In this document: positions 25,001 through 32,069 of the stretch, one piece after another
How the letters are laid out: the number at the start of each line of letters is the position of its first letter
Position numbering within the stretch: position 1 is the first letter of the stretch
Assembly: GCA_021771575.1 (NCBI GenBank)
Contig: JAETOX010000002.1
Coordinates: forward strand, 1-64,000
Reading direction: 5' to 3'
DNA: 64,000 bases
From: Bacteroides sp.
Lineage (GTDB): Bacteria; Bacteroidota; Bacteroidia; Bacteroidales; Marinifilaceae
Made by a program: the position numbers and the translations under genes
The notes under the pieces: model-generated
Told to the model about the DNA's origin: nothing
Databases searched by the model: none
What the model saw: only the letters and a program-made list of their open reading frames with translations

Positions 25001-25087
25001 CCGGTATTTTTCAAAAATCAGGCGGCGATAGGCGGCCACCACTTTGCCGCCCGTACCGCCCAGTCCGATGATCAGATGGTTGTCCAT
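22025..25087 (-). CDS. Tubulin/FtsZ-like protein (Tubulin_2 family), 1020 residues
   Basis: The N-terminus reads MDNHLIIGLGGTGGKVVAAY, a nucleotide-binding loop of the tubulin/FtsZ superfamily. The tubulin signature appears as GLAGGTGSGS at residues 162-171, equivalent to GGGTGTG, after a strand of ITFHVC. An acidic/aromatic strand, LWVDYLYLDSSEKD, lies near residue 37. About 450 residues at the N-terminus would form the GTPase core; the remainder is long and mostly helical. The protein is far longer than FtsZ (about 400) and has no signal or membrane segment. Families of this type (FtsZ-like, PF13809) have been proposed to drive membrane remodelling, with vWA and OmpA partners; no vWA gene is seen here. 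It is the second gene of a six-gene unit. Polymerisation and GTPase activity are inferred. Confidence 0.8.
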   Translation of the reverse strand: MDNHLIIGLGGTGGKVVAAYRRLIFEKYRGDLRPEGLWVDYLYLDSSEKDLYERGGIWNVMGSSVALDKGALVSIKAGNLKSYIDNIDNYPYLKPWIGMADDWRTIVNDPKVQDGAAGQKRRLGRFLFANRAGDFAAALDARVRRLQTNPRGQSITFHVCCGLAGGTGSGSVIDVISQIRRHYPDHTIYRIMLYLLLPEEIPNKSWATTSNYQPNGYAALLELNALDYGLFKPWDVGERKFGVKRLDSVAPFYSAYLVTEQNRSNVRFDVGTVLPATMAEFLFQKTVTVGAADNSGKESMLQRAETGENPDYNLYGYHHSFKFMTFGIKRLAIPEQEIREYFAYSYARQTVLQALYNNPSNEVGFQDEPLPNDDYSEVTRRENLDRWNLTTDHLCLSRAVLDNHKAEGWRTINDEYKVADTFRVDVMGNNVIPYEAKLVAITNCVKDFYERKFRSVGQAGGVDEFFRIKRKVGMSEIARKIISEIGADFFARWERGEKSVWQLAGMLACLLDHLDEQAARFDKMIADARAAIAAKSTEMDTLAREWPKVGLLGKKVFTSKKDTILSDFTEAVKMKYALMTWCEAYGFGKELLLEVIGGLQKLRSVLEADAAMLVKAFELFDNEVRSHCNDDLLDDADRQNIIIKYYDPHKVRHMALESIRQKDFASGKVRSVREAIVARLGEGEHSFARLLQDVGLEGVISACQQECLQLTELFFRNPENERSIVGYERLIGENILAKLREQYSGNPVGLKDKLEELVRHASVLVKYDETQRNDGPGVREGLLVVLPEYKDDERFYKHVRETFTGISNNENFQLVEGGNSNEIVIINIESNITPRYLQSVGTLRRAYDALMTSSSGEVARFETHLENHGELPSLYKLTVEEKTELLARKRAEALPYLLMAWGMELLQPYEEPETGRCRLALVVEDEYGLAADPVLLGKDLENSAATLDEAAMVALRANVEKKLAAFRHIDRQKEVIARVVDAVNTVKVAHAGSLSDPVFLAFNQAAKNVVARFRQMNDNE

Positions 25088-25119
25088 TTATACTTTGTTT
25101 TGATGTAAACACAATCAGG

Positions 25120-25866
25120 TTATTCCTGGCCGGTCTGTTCTTTCTCTCCGCGTTTTTTAGCGTTGAGATTGGCCCGGTTGAGTTTCACGGTGCGCTGATA
25201 GTCGATCTGCCGGTTTACTTCACCAACGAACAGGCCGATGCCGTCGCCTTCACCGTCGACGGAGACCGTCACGTTGACCATCTGCCAGAGGTTGCGCCAG
25301 GCCGTATCAAGCACCCTGCGGGCTTCCTTTACGCGACTGGCTCCGAGGGCCGCCTGTTCGGCATTACGGTTGGTGAAAACAGTCATAAAGGCTTCGCATT
25401 TTTCTTTCATCGTCCGGACGTGAATGTCGGCAGCCATGGCCTTGATATCCGCACTGTAGGCTTCGGAAGCGAGGTCCTGCAACAGGTTTTTATACACTCC
25501 GTTGGCCTGTGTATAGGGGAGATCGCGGGGATCACCGTAGCGGTCGAACAATCCCATCACGCGGTCGGCCGAAGCAGCCACTGCCGCATCGACAGAGAGC
25601 GAAGCCGACATCGACAGCAATTGAAGGGCCCGCCAGGCCCGGTCGCGTTCAACATCGAGCTGCACCACCGAGGCCGTCAGTTCGCTCTTGCGCTGTTGTT
25701 CCAACGAGAGGTCCTCCTCCTGCAAGGCGGCCCGGAAAGCTGCCAGGACTTTGGCCATTGCTTCGCCCGTCAGTTTGTCTGCTACGCCCGATACAAAAGT
25801 CATAAAACCGAAATGCTCTTCATTACGCATCCATTGTGCACCGAATTTTTTTAATAATGTTGCCAT
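25120..25866 (-). CDS. DUF6261-like helical protein
   Basis: A 248-residue, almost entirely helical cytosolic protein. Segments such as RNEEHFGFMTFVSGVADKL, LDVERDRAWRALQLL, VMGLFDRYGDPRDLPYT and CEAFMTVFTNRNAEQAAL match what I remember of the Bacteroidetes DUF6261 family, including length. The C-terminal tail is basic (LNAKKRGEKEQTGQE). It is the first gene of the six-gene unit and lies 32 bp ahead of the tubulin-like gene, so it is a likely partner or regulator of that protein. No function is known. Upstream of it lies the degenerate 42-bp repeat array. Confidence 0.7.
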   Translation of the reverse strand: MATLLKKFGAQWMRNEEHFGFMTFVSGVADKLTGEAMAKVLAAFRAALQEEDLSLEQQRKSELTASVVQLDVERDRAWRALQLLSMSASLSVDAAVAASADRVMGLFDRYGDPRDLPYTQANGVYKNLLQDLASEAYSADIKAMAADIHVRTMKEKCEAFMTVFTNRNAEQAALGASRVKEARRVLDTAWRNLWQMVNVTVSVDGEGDGIGLFVGEVNRQIDYQRTVKLNRANLNAKKRGEKEQTGQE

Positions 25867-25884
25867 AACCGTAAAATTTTAAGT

Positions 25885-26230
25885 TGTTAATAAAAAAGTA
25901 CCGTCCTGCAGCCTTGCCGTTTCCATCCCGGGGGGGAAAACTCCGTTACGGCTAACGGACGGTTGTTTTTCCTTTCGGAAAGTATCACCCTGCGGACAGG
26001 CCGACGCTTCCGGAGTGTGGAAAATCACTCGGCGTCTGCGGGCCGGTGTTTTTCGGGGCCGGAAAACGGCGTCACACAGACGGACTGCCATTTTCGGAAA
26101 CCGGAGAGCTTCGGCATGTAGCCGGGACGGAGCTTCCTACAGCCTGGAGGAAACATCGTACGCTCAAGACGTCGTTTTCCGAACCCGGACAGCTCCGTCA
26201 CGGCCGCCCGACACCGGGCGTCAGCTGCCG
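25885..26230. repeat. Degenerate tandem array, about 42-bp (14-codon) units
   Basis: The spacer between two minus-strand gene groups consists of roughly seven to eight diverged units of 40-43 bp. Examples start near 25963 (TTGTTTTTCCTTTCGG), 26048 (GTTTTTCGGGGCCGGA), 26090 (ATTTTCGGAAACCGGA) and 26172 (GTTTTCCGAACCCGGA). Because 42 is divisible by three, both strands give 14-residue periodic translations; on the minus strand the pattern is xxVFxxxxTxxxxx. I see no start site or other sign that it is translated. It is not CRISPR-like, since there are no unique spacers. Confidence 0.6.
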
Positions 26231-27255
26231 GGGGTGATTTCCGTTTCGTGGCCTCCGCTAATGGTTCCCTCGATCTCTTGCACCGTTCCGTCGGTCAACG
26301 TGGCCTCCTCCATCGAAAATCCCACATCTCCCTTAGTAACAACGCCTTCTTTCAGAGTGATCTTAAAGATCGTGCGTTTCAAACGCGTAACAGTGACATA
26401 ACCGGAGTATATCTTGATGGTTCGGCTACCGTCGGCATTAGTCCACTCGACATCTACACCTACAAGTTCCGTTTGCTCGCTTTCCTGAGCGACAAAATCT
26501 ACGACATCCGATAAATTAGACAACTGATAAATATTATCCGGCACATACAACGAATCGGCATGAATGGCAATAGTAGGAGCATTAGTCATTTGAAATGTCA
26601 AGGAACCTTCCGTCAGCCCGGCTACTTCGACGCGAGCTCCGAAAACCACCCGGTAAAGGTCGATTGCGATCTTTCCGTTTTCTACAGGCACATAATCGGA
26701 CAGCAATCCGTAATAGCGATCGAGGATAGGGTGAGAGTAGCTAGCATAGGAATTTCCTTCAGGCTGATACAAGTAGTAGACCCCTGCATAATAATAATCA
26801 TGAGTCCATGAGCCCATATTTATTTTATTATCTATTTTAGAAAAAGAATAACTAGACCAATAAGTCGTCGAATCCGTAGCCATAGCAAGCACCTCCCTAT
26901 AGTTTTTCACCAACGTCACCTTAAATTGATACAAATTCCCTTCCAGCAGATTGACAGTCATTCCTTCCTTTTTATTAAACATTCCGTAAGCATAGTCGGT
27001 ATAATTTCCTCCCGACGCCGGTTTGGAATAAACGTTAATGACATACAAATCTTCGGTGCCGGCTTCGGCTTTGGTGATGGGTTCGTCGGTCACTTCGATA
27101 TCGGCCAGTTCTTTCACAAAATCGAGCGACACGGTGTGGTATGTCTCTTCGGTTTGGGGAGCGTCCGGAACCTGCGGTTCCACGGTTTGCGGTTCGTCGT
27201 TGCTGCTACATGCCAAAAAAGCGACAGCGAACAAGAGATAAAATAGATGTTTCAT
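26221..27255 (-). CDS. Surface lipoprotein with fimbrillin-like features
   Basis: A 344-residue lipoprotein: signal MKHLFYLLFAVAFLAC with the lipobox cysteine at residue 16, then SSNDEPQ, an acidic start that favours surface export in Bacteroidetes. The body is beta-rich, with LDLYVINVYSKPASGG-type strands (actual: EDLYVINVYSKP) and YAYGMFNKKEGMTVNLLEGNLY. The ending, LTDGTVQEIEGTISGG, recurs in altered form at the end of the BACON-LRR protein encoded just upstream, where an overall similar domain is found. This layout resembles Bacteroidales fimbrillin/Mfa-type lipoproteins, but I cannot assign a family. It lies 30 bp behind the BACON-LRR gene. Confidence 0.7.
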   Translation of the reverse strand: MKHLFYLLFAVAFLACSSNDEPQTVEPQVPDAPQTEETYHTVSLDFVKELADIEVTDEPITKAEAGTEDLYVINVYSKPASGGNYTDYAYGMFNKKEGMTVNLLEGNLYQFKVTLVKNYREVLAMATDSTTYWSSYSFSKIDNKINMGSWTHDYYYAGVYYLYQPEGNSYASYSHPILDRYYGLLSDYVPVENGKIAIDLYRVVFGARVEVAGLTEGSLTFQMTNAPTIAIHADSLYVPDNIYQLSNLSDVVDFVAQESEQTELVGVDVEWTNADGSRTIKIYSGYVTVTRLKRTIFKITLKEGVVTKGDVGFSMEEATLTDGTVQEIEGTISGGHETEITPGS

Positions 27256-27285
27256 ATCCTTTGAAATTTTTAATTTATATTCGGT

Positions 27286-30200
27286 TTACCAGATAATGCC
27301 CTCGATGTGTATGATTTCGCCATCGGTGAGGGGTTTGTTTTCCACGTCCATATTCATGCCGTCGTCTTTGAAGATGGTGTGGAGACGGGTGGCGGTGTTG
27401 TGTTTAAAGGTGACCCTTTCGGAGGACAGTTCGCGCTCAAGCCCATTGGTTTTTTCCCAAACGAATTTCACCTCAAGGGTTTCTTCGTAACTCACGTCGG
27501 TCCACCTGCCGTTGGTATTGGCAAAAGTAATAGCCGCATTCACCTTGTGTTCCGCAGCAGCCGCATCTATGTAAAGATAAGGCGCCCCCTCGATTTCGAT
27601 ACGTATACGTCCTTCGCGCAGGGAATCGACCTCACAGGTAACGACGAACGACACGCGGGTCATTACAATCTCCAGTTCCTCATCGGCCGTCGGAGTGTAG
27701 CCCAGACGTTCGCCGGCATAGCGGGCAAGGTGGGGCCGATCGTAGGTGGCTCCGTCGGAAGCGAGGGTAGTGGCTCCGCGATCGATGTGACCAAGCCAGC
27801 GGAGGCTGTCGCGCACAAAGGCGTCGGAGCCGCCCGAGGGCAGGGAGGGATCGTAATCGGGCAGGGGAGTGACGCCCCGGCCGGTCGGCTGCCAATCGAC
27901 AAGGTCTAGGGGCTGGGCCCAGCCGTTGCCGTCGGCCTGCACAGCCGTGCGGCCTTCGCCAATGAGGGTGGTGAGGATGTTATACTCACGGTCGCTGCTC
28001 AGGGTGAGCGTCAGGCGGGTACTATCGTCGTAGATACCATGGCCGTAGGGGGTAAATATGTCCGTGGTTCCCCGTGGCCTCGCCATCACCTGCACCCCGT
28101 AGAGATGCGTCCCCGCTTTCGACTGGTCCACCTCGGCAGCATCGCCGCCCAGACGCAAGGTCACGGTATATTCGCCCGCAACTTCGGGCTCCAGGGACAG
28201 GTTGCCACCGTCCTGTTGCGGCAGGATATTCACATCAGGATTGAAACGATCCCAATTAGGCAAGGCCTGTACTTCGGGCGGCACACTACCTGTAAACTGA
28301 TTGCCAGAGAGGTGCAAACCATATCCCCAATTACTAACATCCAGATTGACCAGTTTACCCAGCTCTACAGGAATCTCACCCGTGAGATTGTTGTTCTGTA
28401 ACCCCAACGTTATGAGATTCGTCAGATTGCCCAATTCAGGAGGTATACTCCCACTCAACTGATTTCCATCCAAATGCAAATATTTTAACTGAGTCATATT
28501 TCCCAGTTCGGCAGGAATCGGACCACTAAGTTGGTTATCACTCAAAACCAACCATTCCAAGTTTGTCAAATCACCCAATTCTTTGGGTATAGAACCGGTG
28601 AATTGATTATTATTCAAAAATAATTCTTTCAAGTTCACCAGTTTTCCCAGTTCGGCAGGAATAGAACCGGTAAACTGATTATCCCTTAAATCTAAACATA
28701 CCAATGTGGTGAGATTGCCCAAGCCAGCCGGTAACGAACCATTGAAAGCGTTCCCAGACAAATTCAAATTATGCAAATTCCGGCAATTCATAATCCACTC
28801 CGGGAAAGCACCATCCAACCCACACATCTGAACACAAAACGTATGCAGACCAGTCAGATTGCTGTAACTGTCGGGGATACCACCTTCCAATCGGGCATGG
28901 CTCACGCGGAAAAACGTCAACTTAGTCAGGTTCCCGATTTCCAGTGGCAACGTCCCCGTAAAAGGATTGCCATATAATTCCAAATAAGTCAGTTTCGTCA
29001 GATTGCCCAAGGTTGCCGGAATAACACCACTCAATTGGTTAAACCCCAACGACAAAAGTTTCAGTTCGCTCAGTTGACCAATCACATCAGGAATCGTTCC
29101 TGTCAGATTATTGCCCACACCATAACTTTCTCCCAAATGTAATTCGGTCACCCGCTCCACGGCCTCTCCGGCCTTGGTTCCCGGGGCAATCATTGCCGTG
29201 GTGACGCCGTACCATTCAGAGAGCGGCCGATCGGAGCACCAGTTGTCGTTACGCGTCCAGTTGTCGCCACCCGTAGCTTTGTAGAAAGCGATAAGAACAT
29301 CCCGGTCGGAAGCGATGCCTTCCTGACGCACCAGAAGCAGAGCGGATTTCCGGGCCTCTTCGGGGCCTGCCGTCACAGTAAGTATCGTTTCGCGCGGAGC
29401 ACTTCCGTTGTCGCCAACCGTTATCATCAATTGATTGCCTTCGGCTACGGCGCTACACCAATCCACCGTATCGGGCACAGCTACATCCCAGGCCGTTTGG
29501 TTGGTCATCACCGTTACGGCAAGCGTCCCGCCGACTGTCTCCATTGCCAAGGTATCGACCGCCAACGCCAGCGTAACATCCGGCTGCTGCACAATCTCCA
29601 GGGTTTGCGACAAATTGCCCGCCCGGATATTCACTGTTCCGCGGCGTACTTCCGTTGTACTCGGGTTTTTCGCAGCATACATCGTCAGGGTCTGATCGCC
29701 GGGCAAAAGCGTACACCACCCGGCTTCGGTCTCGGCCGTCCACGTTCCTTCTGTAAATACGGCGATACTTTGGATGGATTCGCCGCTACCAAACGTCACC
29801 GACCCGGTCGAAAGGATCAATTCGGGCGTACGACCCAATTGTACCACCGGAATATTCTTTTTGAGCATACCGTCACCGCTACCCGCCGTGAGCAACAGTT
29901 CGCAACGCCGACCCGTCAGGCCCTCGTTGGCATCCACCTGCACCATAAGGCTTGTGCCGCTTTTATCCGCCCGACACCACGGGGAGGTACTGGGTACGGT
30001 TACTTCCCAATTTGCGAGGTTGGTCATCACCACCAGGGTCTGACGTCCCCCTTCGGCAGCGAAAGCTCCGGGGTCGGAAATGTTGAGCACCGGATCGCTA
30101 CCCAATTGGATCACCTTGACGGTGGTCACCGCCGTTGAGCCCGATTCGCCTTCGCCACGTACCGTAATCAGTGCTTCGCGCTGTTGTTTGCCGCTGTAGC

Positions 30201-30729
30201 TGCCAGCCGCCACCGTCAAGCAGTCGCCTTCGCGTAGGGCGTTACACCAATCGGCCCCTACAGCCACTGTCGCTGTCCACGCTTCCAGGTTGGTGGTGAT
30301 CTTCACCGAAGCATCGCCGCCTTCGAGCGGAAGTCCCACGGCCGGCGGATCGGCCACTATACGCGGTTCCGAGCCTAACTGGGTGACTGCTATTTCTTTG
30401 ATTTCCTTTTTGCTTTTGCCTACCTCGACGGAAATCACGGCGGTCCGCTCCTTTTCGCCGGTATTGGCCAGGGCGGTCACCGTCAGCGTGGTACCCGCCT
30501 GCTGCACGCTACACCACACACTACCCGCTTCGTCCACCGTCGCCGTCCATTCTTCGTAATTTGTGGTGACGGTCACCGACTCACTGCCTCCTGCAGGTTG
30601 CAATGTCACCCCCGGAGCGGAGAGCGTCAGCTCGGGCTCAGGGCCCCACGATGCCTTGTCGAAATCGTCGGGATAACAACCCGCCATCGTGATCGAAAAG
30701 GCCAATAGTAACAGATATAATCGTCTCAT
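27286..30729 (-). CDS. BACON-domain, leucine-rich repeat surface lipoprotein
   Basis: A 1147-residue lipoprotein (signal MRRLYLLLLAFSITMAGC, Cys at 18). Residues of about 33-470 hold five BACON domains, each about 88 residues with the pattern 'T..NxxxWxxxV...WC.......L.V...N......R...I.V' and ending VTQLGSEP or similar. Residues of about 475-830 hold twelve 24-residue LRRs of the plant-type LxGxIPxELGNLTNLxxLxLxxNx. The last 300 residues form a domain similar to the lipoprotein at 26221. BACON domains are thought to bind carbohydrate or mucin; LRRs bind proteins. The LRR stretch is visibly AT-richer than the BACON part, suggesting a mosaic gene. It follows the outer-membrane-like gene by 2 bp. 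Confidence 0.88.
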   Translation of the reverse strand: MRRLYLLLLAFSITMAGCYPDDFDKASWGPEPELTLSAPGVTLQPAGGSESVTVTTNYEEWTATVDEAGSVWCSVQQAGTTLTVTALANTGEKERTAVISVEVGKSKKEIKEIAVTQLGSEPRIVADPPAVGLPLEGGDASVKITTNLEAWTATVAVGADWCNALREGDCLTVAAGSYSGKQQREALITVRGEGESGSTAVTTVKVIQLGSDPVLNISDPGAFAAEGGRQTLVVMTNLANWEVTVPSTSPWCRADKSGTSLMVQVDANEGLTGRRCELLLTAGSGDGMLKKNIPVVQLGRTPELILSTGSVTFGSGESIQSIAVFTEGTWTAETEAGWCTLLPGDQTLTMYAAKNPSTTEVRRGTVNIRAGNLSQTLEIVQQPDVTLALAVDTLAMETVGGTLAVTVMTNQTAWDVAVPDTVDWCSAVAEGNQLMITVGDNGSAPRETILTVTAGPEEARKSALLLVRQEGIASDRDVLIAFYKATGGDNWTRNDNWCSDRPLSEWYGVTTAMIAPGTKAGEAVERVTELHLGESYGVGNNLTGTIPDVIGQLSELKLLSLGFNQLSGVIPATLGNLTKLTYLELYGNPFTGTLPLEIGNLTKLTFFRVSHARLEGGIPDSYSNLTGLHTFCVQMCGLDGAFPEWIMNCRNLHNLNLSGNAFNGSLPAGLGNLTTLVCLDLRDNQFTGSIPAELGKLVNLKELFLNNNQFTGSIPKELGDLTNLEWLVLSDNQLSGPIPAELGNMTQLKYLHLDGNQLSGSIPPELGNLTNLITLGLQNNNLTGEIPVELGKLVNLDVSNWGYGLHLSGNQFTGSVPPEVQALPNWDRFNPDVNILPQQDGGNLSLEPEVAGEYTVTLRLGGDAAEVDQSKAGTHLYGVQVMARPRGTTDIFTPYGHGIYDDSTRLTLTLSSDREYNILTTLIGEGRTAVQADGNGWAQPLDLVDWQPTGRGVTPLPDYDPSLPSGGSDAFVRDSLRWLGHIDRGATTLASDGATYDRPHLARYAGERLGYTPTADEELEIVMTRVSFVVTCEVDSLREGRIRIEIEGAPYLYIDAAAAEHKVNAAITFANTNGRWTDVSYEETLEVKFVWEKTNGLERELSSERVTFKHNTATRLHTIFKDDGMNMDVENKPLTDGEIIHIEGIIW

Positions 30730-30731
30730 CC

Positions 30732-31577
30732 TTACCTCCGCTTTTTAAAGTTGATATAATAGCCCAAGCCAAACTGCCAGTCGCACATGAACTTGTCGCC
30801 GATCAGGGCATTCGTACCGCCGGAGAGGGCGAAATTGCCCAGCCGGAAACTCAGTCCCAGCTCGGCTTCGGGTCCTTTCTGGCTGTCGCTCATGAATTTC
30901 GGGGCACCCTCCACCGGAACGGGATTTTCCCACAGCCGGGCGTATTTGCCGTAACCGCCACCCAGGTACATATAGAACCATTTGAGGATACCGATGCGTA
31001 CACCGGCCGTATAGCTCTCACGCACATACCCTTTATCGGCGGCCCCGCTCACATCGTAAAAAGCAGTGACATCCTCGATCGCCACGCCTTCTTCGCTCTT
31101 CATGGAGGTCTTGTAGCCTACATATACCCCAAACCGCTTGCCGAAAGCCAGGCGTGCCCCCACGGGAGCCGTGCCCGAATACAGGTATTCGATCAGCAAG
31201 CCCGGCTCAAACTTGAATTTGTCCTCGGGTGGAAATACCGTAAAGAACAGTTTCTGTTTACTACTCAACGACAATTTCAACTCCTCACGCACAAAACCCG
31301 GAGCCGAAATATAAAGTGTCCGCTTGGCCTCGTCCGTCAGGTCGAATACAAAACGATACACCCACATCTTGTCGACATTCTGTTCGCAAGTACATGCTTC
31401 CCCGAACGTCGACTTCACATTCAGATCCTGCAACGGAGAAATCAGCTCTACACACGCCTTACCCGTCTCGGGATAAAACGCCGTAGGCTGTTCCTGCTGC
31501 CGGATCACCAGCTTTTTCTGCGCTTCCGCCTGCACCATCCACAGGCAACAAAGCATACATAATAACCATTTACTCAT
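30732..31577 (-). CDS. Outer-membrane beta-barrel-like protein with PEGA-like N-terminal domain
   Basis: From the ATG at 31577 the protein has 281 residues with a signal peptide (MSKWLLCMLCCLWMVQAEAQ). Residues of about 35-120 look like a small beta-sandwich (RFVFDLTDEAKRTLYISAPGF resembles PEGA-type domains). The C-terminal half alternates hydrophobic residues in strands (VGARLAFGKRFGVYVGYKT, YMYLGGGYGKYARL, FGLGYYINFKK) and ends in an aromatic-rich strand, as in small outer-membrane barrels. It is the first gene of the minus-strand island group and lies 2 bp ahead of the BACON-LRR gene. A truncated look-alike ORF lies upstream at 31620-31754. The function is unknown. Confidence 0.75.
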   Translation of the reverse strand: MSKWLLCMLCCLWMVQAEAQKKLVIRQQEQPTAFYPETGKACVELISPLQDLNVKSTFGEACTCEQNVDKMWVYRFVFDLTDEAKRTLYISAPGFVREELKLSLSSKQKLFFTVFPPEDKFKFEPGLLIEYLYSGTAPVGARLAFGKRFGVYVGYKTSMKSEEGVAIEDVTAFYDVSGAADKGYVRESYTAGVRIGILKWFYMYLGGGYGKYARLWENPVPVEGAPKFMSDSQKGPEAELGLSFRLGNFALSGGTNALIGDKFMCDWQFGLGYYINFKKRR

Positions 31578-31619
31578 TTCATATATCACAATTCATGTTT
31601 TATTTATCCATACCCCCCT

Positions 31620-31754
31620 TTACTGCGCCTCCTCCGATAAAGACAGGCCGTACCCCTCCTGTTTGGGAGTTACCATCAGCTTTTTTTGAGCCTCTGCATA
31701 CTGTAAGACCATACAAGATAAAATACAAATCAGAAGTTTAATTATCATTTTCAT
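31620..31754 (-). CDS. 44-residue exported peptide, apparent remnant copy of the OMP N-terminus
   Basis: The frame encodes 44 residues: a signal peptide (MKMIIKLLICILSCMVLQYA, then EAQ), followed by KKLMVTPKQEGYGL and a stop. The adjacent outer-membrane-like protein begins with a similar signal followed by EAQKKLVIRQQEQ. The shared EAQKKL junction suggests a duplicated, truncated gene, or a start-proximal copy generated by recombination. It may be translated but probably has no function of its own. The 315 bp upstream hold a GT tract, a -7 box and a palindrome. Confidence 0.5.
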   Translation of the reverse strand: MKMIIKLLICILSCMVLQYAEAQKKLMVTPKQEGYGLSLSEEAQ

Positions 31755-31879
31755 ATTCCGGTTATTTTGCGATTTCGACAAACAATGATCTTACCCTGCG
31801 GATAGGCAATAAGAGGTTTCCAGAGGAAAACATTTCTCTGGAAAAAATTGTAAAATAAAGAATAAGAATTAATTAAAAG

Positions 31880-31899
31880 GTGTGTGTGTGTGTGTGTGT
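31880..31899. repeat. (GT)10 dinucleotide tract
   Basis: Ten consecutive GT units lie in the leader upstream of the minus-strand island genes, between the -7 box at 32023-32030 and the first small ORF. Such tracts can change length by slippage; an effect on expression is inference. Confidence 0.85.
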
Positions 31900-32022
31900 T
31901 AACAAATTATTTCGATCTGCCAAATTTTTCAGAAAAAAAAATGATAGATTTAATGTTAAATTCGCTATTTTATTCAGCACCAACATACAAAAAATAATCT
32001 TAATACATATCGAAACACGCAA

Positions 32023-32030
32023 CAAAGATA
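32023..32030 (-). promoter_or_regulatory. -7 box for the island genes
   Basis: On the minus strand the sequence TATCTTTG matches TAnnTTTG. It lies about 270 bp before the first small ORF and directly after the AT palindrome behind the AlbA_2 gene. No clear -33 element is visible. Confidence 0.4.
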
Positions 32031-32052
32031 TGTTTTTTAATTAAAAAACATA
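32029..32052. terminator. 24-bp perfect AT palindrome behind the AlbA_2 gene
   Basis: TATGTTTTTTAA is followed by its exact reverse complement. It lies 18 bp beyond the stop of the gene at 32070-33626 and probably acts as its transcription terminator, though all stem pairs but two are A-T. Confidence 0.45.
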
Positions 32053-32069
32053 AAAAACATTTATCTTTT

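Noticed and set aside
23129-25108. 659-codon plus-strand frame opposite the tubulin-like gene
   Set aside because: Long antisense frames are expected in GC-rich coding DNA; the minus-strand frame has the tubulin signature and operon spacing.
26015-26401. 128-codon plus-strand frame across the 42-bp repeats
   Set aside because: It runs from the repeat array into the antisense of the lipoprotein gene; the 14-residue periodicity comes from the DNA repeat and occurs on both strands.
18157-31754. Prophage or transposon as the island's vehicle
   Set aside because: No integrase, transposase, phage structural gene, relaxase or flanking direct repeat was recognised, so no specific element type can be claimed.
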